Counted from the stretch's first letter, positions 17,132 through 25,746 are shown. The stretch: DNA of 26,487 nt from an uncultured Clostridium sp. (GCA_900553925.1 USFH01000007.1:1-26487); one strand, 5' to 3'. Notes: generated from the letters alone by a model not told the origin. Made by a program: numbers and translations.

Positions 17132-17989
17132 CTAAGCCGCTGTCCGGTTCTCCCGGAAATCCTCCAGCATACGGCGCATCTTCGGATTCCGGCTGATCCG
17201 CGAGAGAGCCTGGCTCTCGATCTGACGGATACGCTCCCTCGTCACTCCGAAGTCAGGGTGCCTGGCAATCTCGTCGAGTGTCATCGGATCATTGCCATCC
17301 AGACCGGTACGCATGATGAGCACCTTTGCCTGCTTGTCTGTCAGCATGCTGAGAACCTCCCACTCTGCCTGACGCAGTGCCTGCTGTTCCATATTCTGTT
17401 CCGGTGTCAGACTGATCTCATCCGCGATCAGCTCACCTCTTGTCGTATCCCCATCCTCACCGACGCGCTCGTCGATTGACTCCATACGGATACTCTTCAT
17501 GGACTTCCACGTCTCGACATCTTCCTCCGACTCATCGAGCGCCTCTGCAAGCTCTCTGATTGTAGGTGTTCTGCCAAGTTTCTGTGCGAGTGCCGTTTCC
17601 ATCTTTGTCACCCGGCTCAGATTCGTCATCACATACTCGGGCTTACGGATGGCAGCACCGTTGTTGCTGATGAAACGGCGGATCTTCTGGTTGATCCACC
17701 ACATCGCATAGGTGCTGAACTTAAAGCCCTTCGTATAGTCATACCGGATTGCTGCATCGAACAGGCCAAGCGCTGCTTCCTGAATAAGCTCATCCTCATC
17801 CAGCCCACTCATCTGGGCATAGTTTCTTGCAGCCTTTCTGGCAAGTCCCATGTTGCGCACAACCAGTGTGTCTCGGGCTGCCTGTCCGTCTGCGCCCTCC
17901 GGATCTGCGGCAATGCGCTTCGCAAGTGCATGAACCTCTTCCTCTGTCAAAAGTGCTGCCTTTGTATCTCTATTAAATGTATTATCCAT
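17132..17989 (-). CDS. RpoD-like group 2 RNA polymerase sigma factor, 285 aa
   Basis: This protein is closely similar in motif to the primary sigma factor but too short to be it: region 1.1 and the long non-conserved insert are absent. Region 2 is complete: D-E-L-I-Q-E-A-A-L-G-L at about 66-76 and the -10 recognition segment Y-T-K-G-F-K-F-S-T-Y-A-M-W-W-I (85-99). Region 3 has R-T-P-T-I-R-E-L-A-E. Region 4 ends with a -35-binding HTH including G-V-T-R-E-R-I-R-Q-I-E (about 248-258). It should recognise SigA-like promoters. I chose the ATG at 17989, with GGAGG 9 bases upstream; an ATG pair at 18013 is an alternative and overlaps a leader ORF stop. It has a strong promoter of its own and a terminator, so it is a monocistronic unit inside the nuclease cluster. 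Its regulon cannot be deduced here. Confidence 0.93.
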   Translation of the reverse strand: MDNTFNRDTKAALLTEEEVHALAKRIAADPEGADGQAARDTLVVRNMGLARKAARNYAQMSGLDEDELIQEAALGLFDAAIRYDYTKGFKFSTYAMWWINQKIRRFISNNGAAIRKPEYVMTNLSRVTKMETALAQKLGRTPTIRELAEALDESEEDVETWKSMKSIRMESIDERVGEDGDTTRGELIADEISLTPEQNMEQQALRQAEWEVLSMLTDKQAKVLIMRTGLDGNDPMTLDEIARHPDFGVTRERIRQIESQALSRISRNPKMRRMLEDFRENRTAA

Positions 17990-18009
17990 AATGTACTTCC
18001 TCCATTTCA

Positions 18010-18045
18010 TCATAAAACAAACCCACTACACAACCAATCTCCCAT
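18010..18045 (-). CDS. Leader peptide ORF upstream of the sigma gene (11 codons)
   Basis: An 11-codon reading frame, MGDWLCSGFVL, starts 6 bases after AAAGGAG and ends in a TGA that overlaps the ATG at 18013 (ATGA). That ATG is in frame with the sigma factor. The AAAGGAG sits in the loop of a small CGCG/CGCG stem (18048-18062). The arrangement suggests translational coupling or control by the leader. It lies entirely between the promoter's predicted transcript start and the sigma start. Translation is not shown, and a chance ORF is possible. Confidence 0.4.
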   Translation of the reverse strand: MGDWLCSGFVL

Positions 18046-18071
18046 GGCGCGCTCCTTTCGCGTCCTTGTAC

Positions 18072-18100
18072 AATATACCATGCGCATATCATAATGTCAA
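18072..18100 (-). promoter_or_regulatory. Strong extended -10 promoter of the sigma gene
   Basis: Minus strand: consensus -35 TTGACA (18095-18100), an exact 17-base spacer and -10 TATATT (18072-18077) preceded by TGG, an extended -10. The palindrome TTGTACAA (18066-18073) overlaps the -10 and predicted start, a possible repressor site. The predicted transcript has about 75 bases of leader. Confidence 0.88.
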
Positions 18101-18165
18101 TGGCAAAAATCGTATTTTTTATACAATTTCTTATTTTCATGCTTTATATCGGCAGGAGTTACATT

Positions 18166-18183
18166 ATTATTTAGATAAATAAT
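18166..18183. repeat. AT-rich perfect inverted repeat
   Basis: ATTATTTA-GA-TAAATAAT lies 18 bases after the ATPase stop and upstream of the sigma promoter. The 2-base centre makes it a poor RNA hairpin, and no T tract follows on the minus strand. It may be a protein-binding site or chance in AT-rich DNA. Confidence 0.3.
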
Positions 18184-18201
18184 TCAATTTTTCATTTATT
18201 T

Positions 18202-19692
18202 TTATTTGTCCTTTAGCTGTTCCATCGCTTCCTTGATCGTATCGATCTCATTTCCGCTATATAATGGCTCATCCTGCTTCGGTGTCATGATCTCCCGCAG
18301 ATACAGATCGCGCAGGTTGTTCGTCCTGCCGACACTCTTGAACCGGTAATAACGGTTCAAAGGATTCGCAGTTGTAAACCGGATGAATTTCTTATCAAGT
18401 ACCTCCAACGCTCTCAAGTTATGTGATGTAAAAATCAGCTGGCCTTTGCCGTTGCTTTCGAAGATCTCGAGCATCTGTCCAAGCAGATATTCGAAGACAC
18501 CTGCATCAAGCTCGTCCACGACAAGGGTCGCCGCCTTCTCCTGATAAGCAAACAGGTACACCGCGACGATCGATGTGAGCTTAATAATACCATCTGACTC
18601 ATGCAGCAGCGGAATCCGGTTGTCTCCCCGGACGGAGATAATATTTACAAATACGCCCTTCTGTCCGTTCTCCAGTACGGTTTCTGTCGTCTCCAGCTCC
18701 AGGTGCAGATCCGGAATCAGTGCATGCATCATGCCATCGATCTTCGCGAACTGCTGCTCCACATATTCGTACAGGTCCATCGCCAGCGGTTTCCTCTTTC
18801 CGAGCAGAACCGGCTTATCAAGTCCCTGTATATAAAGCGGTATGCCGGCTCCATAGAGCGCAACCATACTCGTATGGGAATCAACCACATAGAGATAATG
18901 CGTCGCATAATACTGAAGCTCTGACAGGATCTCGTAGTATTTGGAGCAATGCTCCTCTGTATTCTTCTTATCAAGCTCTTTCGTCAGGGACTGGCTGAAC
19001 ACGAAGGACTGCGAATCGTCATAGGTTTTCCGCTTCAGGTAAATGAGTTCGTTGCGTACATCCGAATCATCCTTATCGAAGAAATATTCCTCCAGTGCCT
19101 TTCCACAGAGTACATTTTCCTTCGTGTCAACGATTGCATGCAGCCGTCCAAGTCTGCCGTCCTCGTACAGGTTCGTCCGGACGACTTCATCCGATACATG
19201 CATGCAGAGCTGCGTCTTCTCCATATCGCCGCTTTGCTCGATGTCCTGTGTCTGCTCTGTGATCTCTTCCGCGCGCAGGGCCGCCTCGTATGTGACAAGC
19301 GCCTGCGTTCCATCCTTATACACGAACAAAAACTCCACATAGATTTCGGCAAGCTTCGCTCCCTTGTTGATAAACTTCGCGAACGTTTGATGCAGACGGT
19401 ATCCGCCGATGATTGCCTTCAATGTCTTGCATGCATCGACCAGGGATGATTTGCCGGAGCCATTCTGTCCGTACAGCGCCAGAATATCGGAACTCCATTC
19501 TTTTTTTTCTGTATCCGGTTCCCGCGTTATGCATAGTCCGTCCCGTTCAACCCGCTTCACGGTTTTCCCCATCTCTTTCGCACAGTTCATCTCAACGACA
19601 CCATATCTTACGCCCTTGAAATTAATAAGCTCCAGCTTCTGGATTCTGACATCCGGCAGCCGGTCTTCATGATTCTTATATACATTGTACAT
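18202..19692 (-). CDS. AAA/OLD-like ATPase (AAA_15/AAA_21 type), 496 aa
   Basis: This is a stand-alone ABC/SMC-like ATPase. It begins with the usual I-Q-K-L-E-L-I-N-F-K-G strand, then Walker A G-Q-N-G-S-G-K-S at 75-82, a degenerate signature E-S-D-G-I-I-K-L around 360, Walker B L-V-V-D-E-L-D-A-G (D393, E394) and an H-loop F-T-S-H-N (H424). The C-terminal 70 residues are basic and may bind nucleic acid. Proteins of this build occur in OLD-type, Abi and PARIS-like defence systems, usually with a nuclease (TOPRIM or DUF4435) partner. None is encoded next to it here, and no TOPRIM is fused. GAGGTG lies 6 bases before the ATG, and it has its own promoter. It stands between AddAB-like pair 1 and the sigma gene. 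An 8-A run falls in codons 62-64. The ATPase call is firm; the role is unknown. Confidence 0.88.
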   Translation of the reverse strand: MYNVYKNHEDRLPDVRIQKLELINFKGVRYGVVEMNCAKEMGKTVKRVERDGLCITREPDTEKKEWSSDILALYGQNGSGKSSLVDACKTLKAIIGGYRLHQTFAKFINKGAKLAEIYVEFLFVYKDGTQALVTYEAALRAEEITEQTQDIEQSGDMEKTQLCMHVSDEVVRTNLYEDGRLGRLHAIVDTKENVLCGKALEEYFFDKDDSDVRNELIYLKRKTYDDSQSFVFSQSLTKELDKKNTEEHCSKYYEILSELQYYATHYLYVVDSHTSMVALYGAGIPLYIQGLDKPVLLGKRKPLAMDLYEYVEQQFAKIDGMMHALIPDLHLELETTETVLENGQKGVFVNIISVRGDNRIPLLHESDGIIKLTSIVAVYLFAYQEKAATLVVDELDAGVFEYLLGQMLEIFESNGKGQLIFTSHNLRALEVLDKKFIRFTTANPLNRYYRFKSVGRTNNLRDLYLREIMTPKQDEPLYSGNEIDTIKEAMEQLKDK

Positions 19693-19723
19693 AATTGCAC
19701 CTCTTTTTCTACGTTATATCCTT

Positions 19724-19752
19724 ATATTATCCCAAGGGATTCCGTAAGTCAA
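19724..19752 (-). promoter_or_regulatory. SigA-type promoter of the ATPase gene
   Basis: Minus strand: -35 TTGACT (19747-19752), a 17-base spacer and -10 TAATAT (19724-19729), about 30 bases before the start codon. It shows that the ATPase gene can be expressed apart from the upstream helicase. No hairpin terminator is seen between the helicase stop and this promoter. Confidence 0.85.
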
Positions 19753-19807
19753 CCGTGAAAGCTGCTTTTGCAATATTTTATCCTATTTTTAACTTTTATA
19801 TGTAAAT

Positions 19808-22800
19808 TTATACTTCGATATGATAGATTTTTGCATCTGCTTCATGTCCGGTTGTCTGTTTCAGTGCTTTGATATACGTGTCAAGCTGGGCATGGTATTT
19901 CTGATCCAGATGCTCTCCATCCTGATTGGTCTTATAGTCAATGATATGCCAGTTCCCATGCTCACAGTAGACAACATCCATGATTCCGTTATACAGTACC
20001 GTCTTATCTCCCTGCTTTTCGGAATAGCAAAACGGAACCTCTGTGCAGACTTCCTCTGCCGTAAGCAGTGTCTGCAGAATATCCTGTGGCACACCATTTT
20101 CCTGTGCGAAACCACCTTGCCGGATTCGCTCTGCCGTTGCCGTGACCGCATGAGCGAATATCTCTCTTTGCAGCTCATATTCCGCTGGCAGGCACTCCTC
20201 TAAGATCTGTGTGGTCATGTCCGCTACAGACATCTGATTTTTCGAGCGGACGAGAAGCTCCATCAACCGGTGCAGCATCGTGCCGAGTACATTTGCACAC
20301 GTAAGCAGGAATACGCGTTCCTCTCTGGTGACTACCTCCCCATCGGATTCCCGTCCCTGTTCAGATTTCCCGATTCCCACCATTCCTGTGTTCTCCTGCA
20401 TATCCTGAGCATCCGTTTCTCCCATGTCCGTCACCTCAGTTTCAAGCTCTAACCGGCTCGGCGTGATCATCTCATACCCCGGTATCTCTCCCTCCCGGTC
20501 GTTCAGGATGCAAGTCTCCTCTGCCTTTTTGTACAGATCCGCCGCCTGCGTCTCCGGTCTGCTCTTTGCCTCCGGCACATACCCCGGGGCACGGCGTCCT
20601 GCCATATAGAAGAAGTTTTCATTTGTTTTTTTGAGCAATGGCTGCCAGGTGCTTTCATATCTTATATTGTCTCCCGTACCCACTTCGCAGTTACTCACGA
20701 TCAGCACATTTCTGGCACGTGTTGCCGCCACATAGATCAGCCGTGTCAGCTCTGCATCCAGAGCCGCATGCTCCCGCTTATGATATTCCCCATATACGTC
20801 CGTCGAGAAGCTTGCGATCTTCTGGAAGTTATTCCACGGATATTTGCTGTCCTTCTCCAGCCGGAACAGATAGGTTTTACTTCCATCCGCATCATATTCT
20901 GTATGTAAATATGGGTCCTGACGCAGCGGATAGGCATATGCGAGGATCACGACCGGTGCCTCCAGCCCCTTTACCTTGTGCAGATTCGCCATATGCACGC
21001 AGTCCGCATCCTCGGTCAGGCTCAGACAGCGTTCCTCCTCCGCATATTCCTGCATCAAGGATTCTATATAGGCTACGCCATCCTCCGGTGTCACGATTCT
21101 TCTATCGTTCTCCGCATTCCGCAGAAGCTCCAGCACGTAATATAAGATTTCCATTCCGTCCGCTTCCACTTCGTCGTAGACCGGTGTCTCTTCCATGATC
21201 TGGTAGAATAATGCTGCCGGCGGACAGTTTGCTACATTTGCACGGAGCTTATATGTCTCGAACACCTTACGCAGTGCCTTGCATTCATCAAACCGTACCT
21301 TCCCCTCTACACGCACAGGAATTTCCTGCCGTTCAAACTCCGCAAGCATCGTTCCCATGTTGGTCTTCGACTTGTGAATGACCATAATATCACGATACCG
21401 GATCGGTCTTAGCCCGGTGCCATCCGGATCCTGTATCTGAAATTCCGGATTCCCAACCAGCGTCTGAATGATCTTCGGAACCTGGTACTGGTCAGCCATT
21501 TCCTCATTTACATACTTTGGTGCACGGCAGATATACGAGTACACACCCTCAAACTCCGGCTGTTCCTGTTTTACGATTGGGATTGGCGTAAATCCACACT
21601 GATATGCACTCTCCCGAAATTCATCCCCGAATACAGTGTTGAAGAACTGGCACAGCTTGTTCCGGGAACGGAAATTCTGCGTAAGCTGCAGAATATCGCC
21701 CTGTGGCATCGCCGCAAATAACTCCTTTACGCGCAAATAAGAACCCACATCTGCATTCCGGAAACGATAGATCGACTGCTTCGGATCTCCTACGATGAAC
21801 AGGGTTCCCGGCTTCGGATCACAGTGTTGCCAGTTTTCCACCGGATGTTCCGCCGTCAGATAGAAGAAGATTTCCGACTGGATCGGATTCGTATCCTGGA
21901 ATTCATCGATCAGGTAATACGAATGCCGCCGGAAGATATACTGAATCAGCGCACCGCCCTGTCTGGCATCCTCGCGTAACATATTCCGCAGATAATACAG
22001 ATAATCAAAATACGTCATAACCCCATTTTCACGCAGGTATTCTGCAATCTTCGGTGCCGCTGCCGCAAGAAATGTCATGGAAGTGTTATATTGTAAGTCC
22101 TGCAGCGTATGATAAATCCCAGTGGTTTTTTCGTATTTTACTTCTATTTGCTTCCGCTCTTCCGGTGCATGATTGTATTTCAGAGTTTGCTCCAGATTCT
22201 GCTTCATCTGACTCAGCTTACCAAGTACAATTGAGAGCTTCCGCTCCCATGTGCCCTTAAAGGTATATTCACCCGGATACAGCTTCCGGATCTCTTCGAT
22301 CTGCGTCCGGTAGGTATCATCTAACGTGTTCGGCACATACCCGCGTTCCTCCGTAAATGCAAGCGTCGAATTCTTGTTCTCCATAAATACCCGCATTCCT
22401 TTGACGAACACCAGCTCCGGGGACTGATTCAGCGCATGGAAGCTCGCAGCAAGCCCTGCAAGCGCCTCTCCATATGCGCCCTCACAGATTCGGATATACT
22501 CCTGCTTGTACAGAAGGTCCAGATCCGCATCCGGAACAACGGATGCATCGGATGGCACTCCCGTCTCATATGGGTGCTCCGCAATCAGCATCTGGCAGAA
22601 TGCGTCAATCGTCCCCATAAAGCACAGATCAAGATTCCTGAGTGCGTACGCGCACCGCTCCCGTGTTTCCTCCGTCGGCGGTGGAAGCTGTCCTGCGTAT
22701 CCACGATCGACATAGACAGATTCCGGATTACTCCGCTCCAGCAGAAGCTTCTGAAACCTGCCACGGAATTCATTTGCCGCCGCCTTCGTAAATGTAATCG

Positions 22801-22975
22801 CGCAAATCCGGCTGATATCCCGTCCCTGTTCCACCATCGCAACCATCCGGTTTACAAGCATCGTTGTCTTTCCCGAACCGGCACCTGCCTCTACGAAGAA
22901 ATTGCTGTCTATGTCCAAAACCATCCGGTTCCGGGATATCTGGTCCATTTGCAACTGTTCATTCATTGTATCCAT
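19808..22975 (-). CDS. AddA-like UvrD/Rep-family helicase-nuclease (pair 1)
   Basis: A second helicase-nuclease of AddA layout, 1055 residues, shorter than canonical AddA (about 1230) and than the pair 2 protein (1173). Visible: Walker A G-A-G-S-G-K-T-T at 31-38; motif II L-I-D-E-F-Q-D-T-N near 355; G-D-P-K-Q-S-I-Y-R-F-R; motif V N-L-H-K-V-K-G-L-E; motif VI Y-V-A-A-T-R-A-R; and a nuclease with I-M-D-V-V (D1000), I-I-D-Y-K-T (D1013, K1015) and Q1030-x3-Y1034. Both activities look intact. GGAGGAG precedes the ATG by 7 bases. It lies 21 bases after the AddB-like gene of pair 1, so they are co-transcribed. An acidic, low-complexity stretch before the nuclease is a likely linker. It is probably one subunit of a heterodimer; whether it works in repair or defence is open. 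Confidence 0.93.
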   Translation of the reverse strand: MDTMNEQLQMDQISRNRMVLDIDSNFFVEAGAGSGKTTMLVNRMVAMVEQGRDISRICAITFTKAAANEFRGRFQKLLLERSNPESVYVDRGYAGQLPPPTEETRERCAYALRNLDLCFMGTIDAFCQMLIAEHPYETGVPSDASVVPDADLDLLYKQEYIRICEGAYGEALAGLAASFHALNQSPELVFVKGMRVFMENKNSTLAFTEERGYVPNTLDDTYRTQIEEIRKLYPGEYTFKGTWERKLSIVLGKLSQMKQNLEQTLKYNHAPEERKQIEVKYEKTTGIYHTLQDLQYNTSMTFLAAAAPKIAEYLRENGVMTYFDYLYYLRNMLREDARQGGALIQYIFRRHSYYLIDEFQDTNPIQSEIFFYLTAEHPVENWQHCDPKPGTLFIVGDPKQSIYRFRNADVGSYLRVKELFAAMPQGDILQLTQNFRSRNKLCQFFNTVFGDEFRESAYQCGFTPIPIVKQEQPEFEGVYSYICRAPKYVNEEMADQYQVPKIIQTLVGNPEFQIQDPDGTGLRPIRYRDIMVIHKSKTNMGTMLAEFERQEIPVRVEGKVRFDECKALRKVFETYKLRANVANCPPAALFYQIMEETPVYDEVEADGMEILYYVLELLRNAENDRRIVTPEDGVAYIESLMQEYAEEERCLSLTEDADCVHMANLHKVKGLEAPVVILAYAYPLRQDPYLHTEYDADGSKTYLFRLEKDSKYPWNNFQKIASFSTDVYGEYHKREHAALDAELTRLIYVAATRARNVLIVSNCEVGTGDNIRYESTWQPLLKKTNENFFYMAGRRAPGYVPEAKSRPETQAADLYKKAEETCILNDREGEIPGYEMITPSRLELETEVTDMGETDAQDMQENTGMVGIGKSEQGRESDGEVVTREERVFLLTCANVLGTMLHRLMELLVRSKNQMSVADMTTQILEECLPAEYELQREIFAHAVTATAERIRQGGFAQENGVPQDILQTLLTAEEVCTEVPFCYSEKQGDKTVLYNGIMDVVYCEHGNWHIIDYKTNQDGEHLDQKYHAQLDTYIKALKQTTGHEADAKIYHIEV

Positions 22976-22996
22976 ATATGTTCTCCTCCCAAAACT

Positions 22997-25501
22997 CTAT
23001 CTCGTTTCCCGGTAAGTCTGATTGATTCGGATGTTTTTGATCGTCCCGGAACTTACCGTACATCCGCGTGCTTCCAGCATCTTCCTGTACGCGGCAACCT
23101 GTGCCTTCGCTGCCTTCTCAAACTGCCCCTTCGCGGAGCTTTCCTTTATGTCATCGGCATTGTATTTTCTCTTTGGCACCGTTTCCTTCCATTCACAGAT
23201 CTCGAATTTAATAAAGTCATATTCACCGGTACTCCGTCTCTTTATAACATCCGGACATCCGACAACCGATTTTCCATCTTCCATGCTTTGCCACAGCTTC
23301 TCCGGCTTTTTGGCATTTGAAAGCGTCACCGCATCATAGGTCAGTTCAACCATCCCCAGAAACTGCTGCTTCACATCCCCGATATCCGCCTCATACACGG
23401 GCGGTGTCTCTAATATGTACTGATCAAACAGCTTTGATGCGATCTGTCTGTATTCTTCGATCGTAAGCGACTTTGCAATGCACCGCTTTATCAAACGGTC
23501 AAGCAGCCCTTCCATCGCCTCTTCCGACAGCACCCGGAATCCGCCTGTCAATGCATCCGGCTCCATCACTGCCACATCCTCTGTCTCCTGCACCCATTCA
23601 CGTACGGTATACTTTTTTCGATTGCTGTTCGTATAGTTTTTTTGCTGCTCGCCCTGGAATGTAATCTGTTTTCCTGCATTGTATGCCTGTCCTACAAGCC
23701 TTGCCGCTGACATTGCCGGCTCAAAATATCCAACCTTCCGTGTGCGTACCTCCAGTTCTTTGTCCGTTATCGCACCGCCTCGCTCTTCCTGACACAGCTC
23801 ATAGATGACGGAGGACGCATTCTCATTTTTCAGTTCTGATACATCGAGTCCCGCATAAGACAAATGCAGCGTCCCCGAAAACGCACATGTCATATGGGCA
23901 AGCCGTAGTAATTCCTTCCGACGCTGGTTTGTTTTCTCGAGCGAACGCATACCTGCCGCCTCTGGTCCAAACTGTTCAATATCCGCGTCCAGCAATAAGA
24001 AGTTTTCCTGCTGATACTTCGGATACTTAGAAGCCGCAAGTCCTGCGACATACACATTCTGCCGGATGGAAGACATCGCTCCCGCAATGTCCGTCACATG
24101 CACTGCCCCCGCACACGCAGACTGCGCTCCCACCATCTCACCGTAGATATCCTGGAAAATATCTGTGCCTGCCTGTTCCGGATTTGCCATCCGGATCGCA
24201 TTGCATTTCCGTTTTATCACCTGCAACGCTTCCTGATCGATCGACGCAAAATAAGATTCCGCATCCGCAGTTTCCGGCTGACGGATTCTCGCATACCGGG
24301 CTATGAATTCTTCCACCGGAAGTGCCAGCTCCTCCGCCACCTTCTCTAGGATCAAAAGGCGATTCTTCTTCTCCTGCAGTTCCAGGTAATCTCCCACCGT
24401 CGCATCCACACCTGTATATAAAAATGATTCTAATTCCAATGCATGCCGCAGATCACGGATCCGCCGCTGATTCGTCTCTGCATCATTTGTAAAACGACAT
24501 CTGCCGACAAATGCAAAAAACGCCTCTACCTCCTGCTGTGTGTCGATATCCACCAGCCATGCTTCCTCATTTTCCGGGAAATATTCAATCTGTTTCAGCC
24601 ATGCAGCCTGATCAAAAAAAGGATATTGAAACATTGCGCACAGAGATGCCGCATCGAAGAATCCATCCGAGATCCAATGCTCATACTTCCGCAGCAGCAT
24701 CGCCGGAACGGTATTTGCAATGGACACACCACGTCCAAATGTGACCGGTATCGCGCGGCTCACACTGTAATCATAGAAGATCTGGCTGTACGAATTATAA
24801 TCCGCAAGGGCAACTGTACAATGGTCGAGTACTTTTGTCTCGTACGTTTCCTGCAGGATCGTCTCCACTTCATTTGCCATGCCATAGCACATACGGATGC
24901 TTGCAACCTTCGTCGGCTTCTGCTCTGCCTGATACAAAGCACGGAACGAAACGGTCCGTACTTCCCCGCCTGAGAGCTTCTCCGCCAGCGCCTGCTCCAA
25001 CGGTGTAAGCGGATATTCCTCAAGCACTGTGACCGGCTGTTCCCATGCTTCACATTCTGCAATCGCCCGGCGGATAATCTGAATTGTATCTGTCCATTGC
25101 CGCACTTCTAACAGCTGCATATACGCTTCATACACCTGCCAGAGCGCCTGATTCTTCTCCTGAAATATCCCCTTCCCAAGGTTCCCCTGTATCTGTGTAT
25201 GTTCCTCCCCGGCGCCGATCATGACACGCATCGTCCGGACCGCCGAGGCAATCTTCTGCACGTCCGCATATTTTACAGTTCCAAAATAACGGATTCCCTG
25301 CAGTGCCTGCGTGAACAAAATCACCTCTTCCTCCGGCGTGATCACATGCTGCGTGATCGCGATACCTGCCCGGATAAGTGCCTCCTTCGCAAGGCTCACC
25401 CCATTATCAATATACAGGTTGAAGCAGGTCTTTCCATGCAGTCCAAGACTTTTTATGAGTTCCGATCCATTTAATCCCGGTGCCAAAATATGTTGTTCCA
25501 T
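22997..25501 (-). CDS. AddB-like PD-(D/E)XK nuclease subunit (pair 1)
   Basis: This is an 834-residue AddB-like protein. A helicase-like section in the middle (A-V-H-V-T-D-I-A-G-A-M, then V-Y-V-A-G-L-A-A-S-K-Y-P-K-Y) matches the degenerate C-terminal helicase lobe of AddB. The nuclease signature is unusual but complete: G-C-P-D-V-I (D751), F-E-I-C-E-W-K (E770, K772) and Q801-x3-Y805. It has E-x-K where most RecB-like nucleases have D-x-K. No Walker A is visible, and the flanking four-cysteine Fe-S pattern of canonical AddB is not seen. GGGGGAGG lies upstream of the ATG. It is the first clear gene of its operon, and no convincing promoter was found before it. The AddB-like call rests on gene order, the helicase-like section and the nuclease motifs. 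Confidence 0.85.
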   Translation of the reverse strand: MEQHILAPGLNGSELIKSLGLHGKTCFNLYIDNGVSLAKEALIRAGIAITQHVITPEEEVILFTQALQGIRYFGTVKYADVQKIASAVRTMRVMIGAGEEHTQIQGNLGKGIFQEKNQALWQVYEAYMQLLEVRQWTDTIQIIRRAIAECEAWEQPVTVLEEYPLTPLEQALAEKLSGGEVRTVSFRALYQAEQKPTKVASIRMCYGMANEVETILQETYETKVLDHCTVALADYNSYSQIFYDYSVSRAIPVTFGRGVSIANTVPAMLLRKYEHWISDGFFDAASLCAMFQYPFFDQAAWLKQIEYFPENEEAWLVDIDTQQEVEAFFAFVGRCRFTNDAETNQRRIRDLRHALELESFLYTGVDATVGDYLELQEKKNRLLILEKVAEELALPVEEFIARYARIRQPETADAESYFASIDQEALQVIKRKCNAIRMANPEQAGTDIFQDIYGEMVGAQSACAGAVHVTDIAGAMSSIRQNVYVAGLAASKYPKYQQENFLLLDADIEQFGPEAAGMRSLEKTNQRRKELLRLAHMTCAFSGTLHLSYAGLDVSELKNENASSVIYELCQEERGGAITDKELEVRTRKVGYFEPAMSAARLVGQAYNAGKQITFQGEQQKNYTNSNRKKYTVREWVQETEDVAVMEPDALTGGFRVLSEEAMEGLLDRLIKRCIAKSLTIEEYRQIASKLFDQYILETPPVYEADIGDVKQQFLGMVELTYDAVTLSNAKKPEKLWQSMEDGKSVVGCPDVIKRRSTGEYDFIKFEICEWKETVPKRKYNADDIKESSAKGQFEKAAKAQVAAYRKMLEARGCTVSSGTIKNIRINQTYRETR

Positions 25502-25543
25502 CTGATTCTTCCTCCCCCGAATCTATCGTATGATTATCTGTTT

Positions 25544-25705
25544 CTATTTCATCAATGTTATATAAATTTCCATTCCTTTATGATTTTCTGTCGAATTCCC
25601 ACTTGTATATATTCCATGCCGCCCGTCGAATTCCTTCATTATCTTATCGTATGCCGTTTTTTCATCCGTAAAAATTACAGAAATCAAAACATCTCCTGTT
25701 TTCAT
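25544..25705 (-). CDS. Possible small protein or gene remnant, 53 aa
   Basis: A 53-codon frame beginning M-K-T-G-D-V-L-I-S-V-I-F-T-D-E-K-T-A-Y and ending T-L-M-K reads like a real alpha/beta fragment. It has no strong ribosome site. The frame is open upstream past the alr start, so it may be the tail of a decayed gene. It is AT-rich and ends 42 bases before the AddB-like gene of pair 1. I do not recognise it. Confidence 0.33.
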   Translation of the reverse strand: MKTGDVLISVIFTDEKTAYDKIMKEFDGRHGIYTSGNSTENHKGMEIYITLMK

Positions 25706-25746
25706 ATCAGGTTTTTTCGGTAAATATGGATTCTCGTAACTTTTTG

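Noticed and set aside
22436..23320. Open frame of 294 codons on the + strand
   Set aside because: It spans the ends of two well-supported minus-strand genes, including their intergenic ribosome site, and has no domain signature.
25502..25705. A promoter for the pair 1 AddB-like gene
   Set aside because: Several TTGA-like and AT-rich hexamers occur on the minus strand, but none combine at 16-18 base spacing with a convincing -10.
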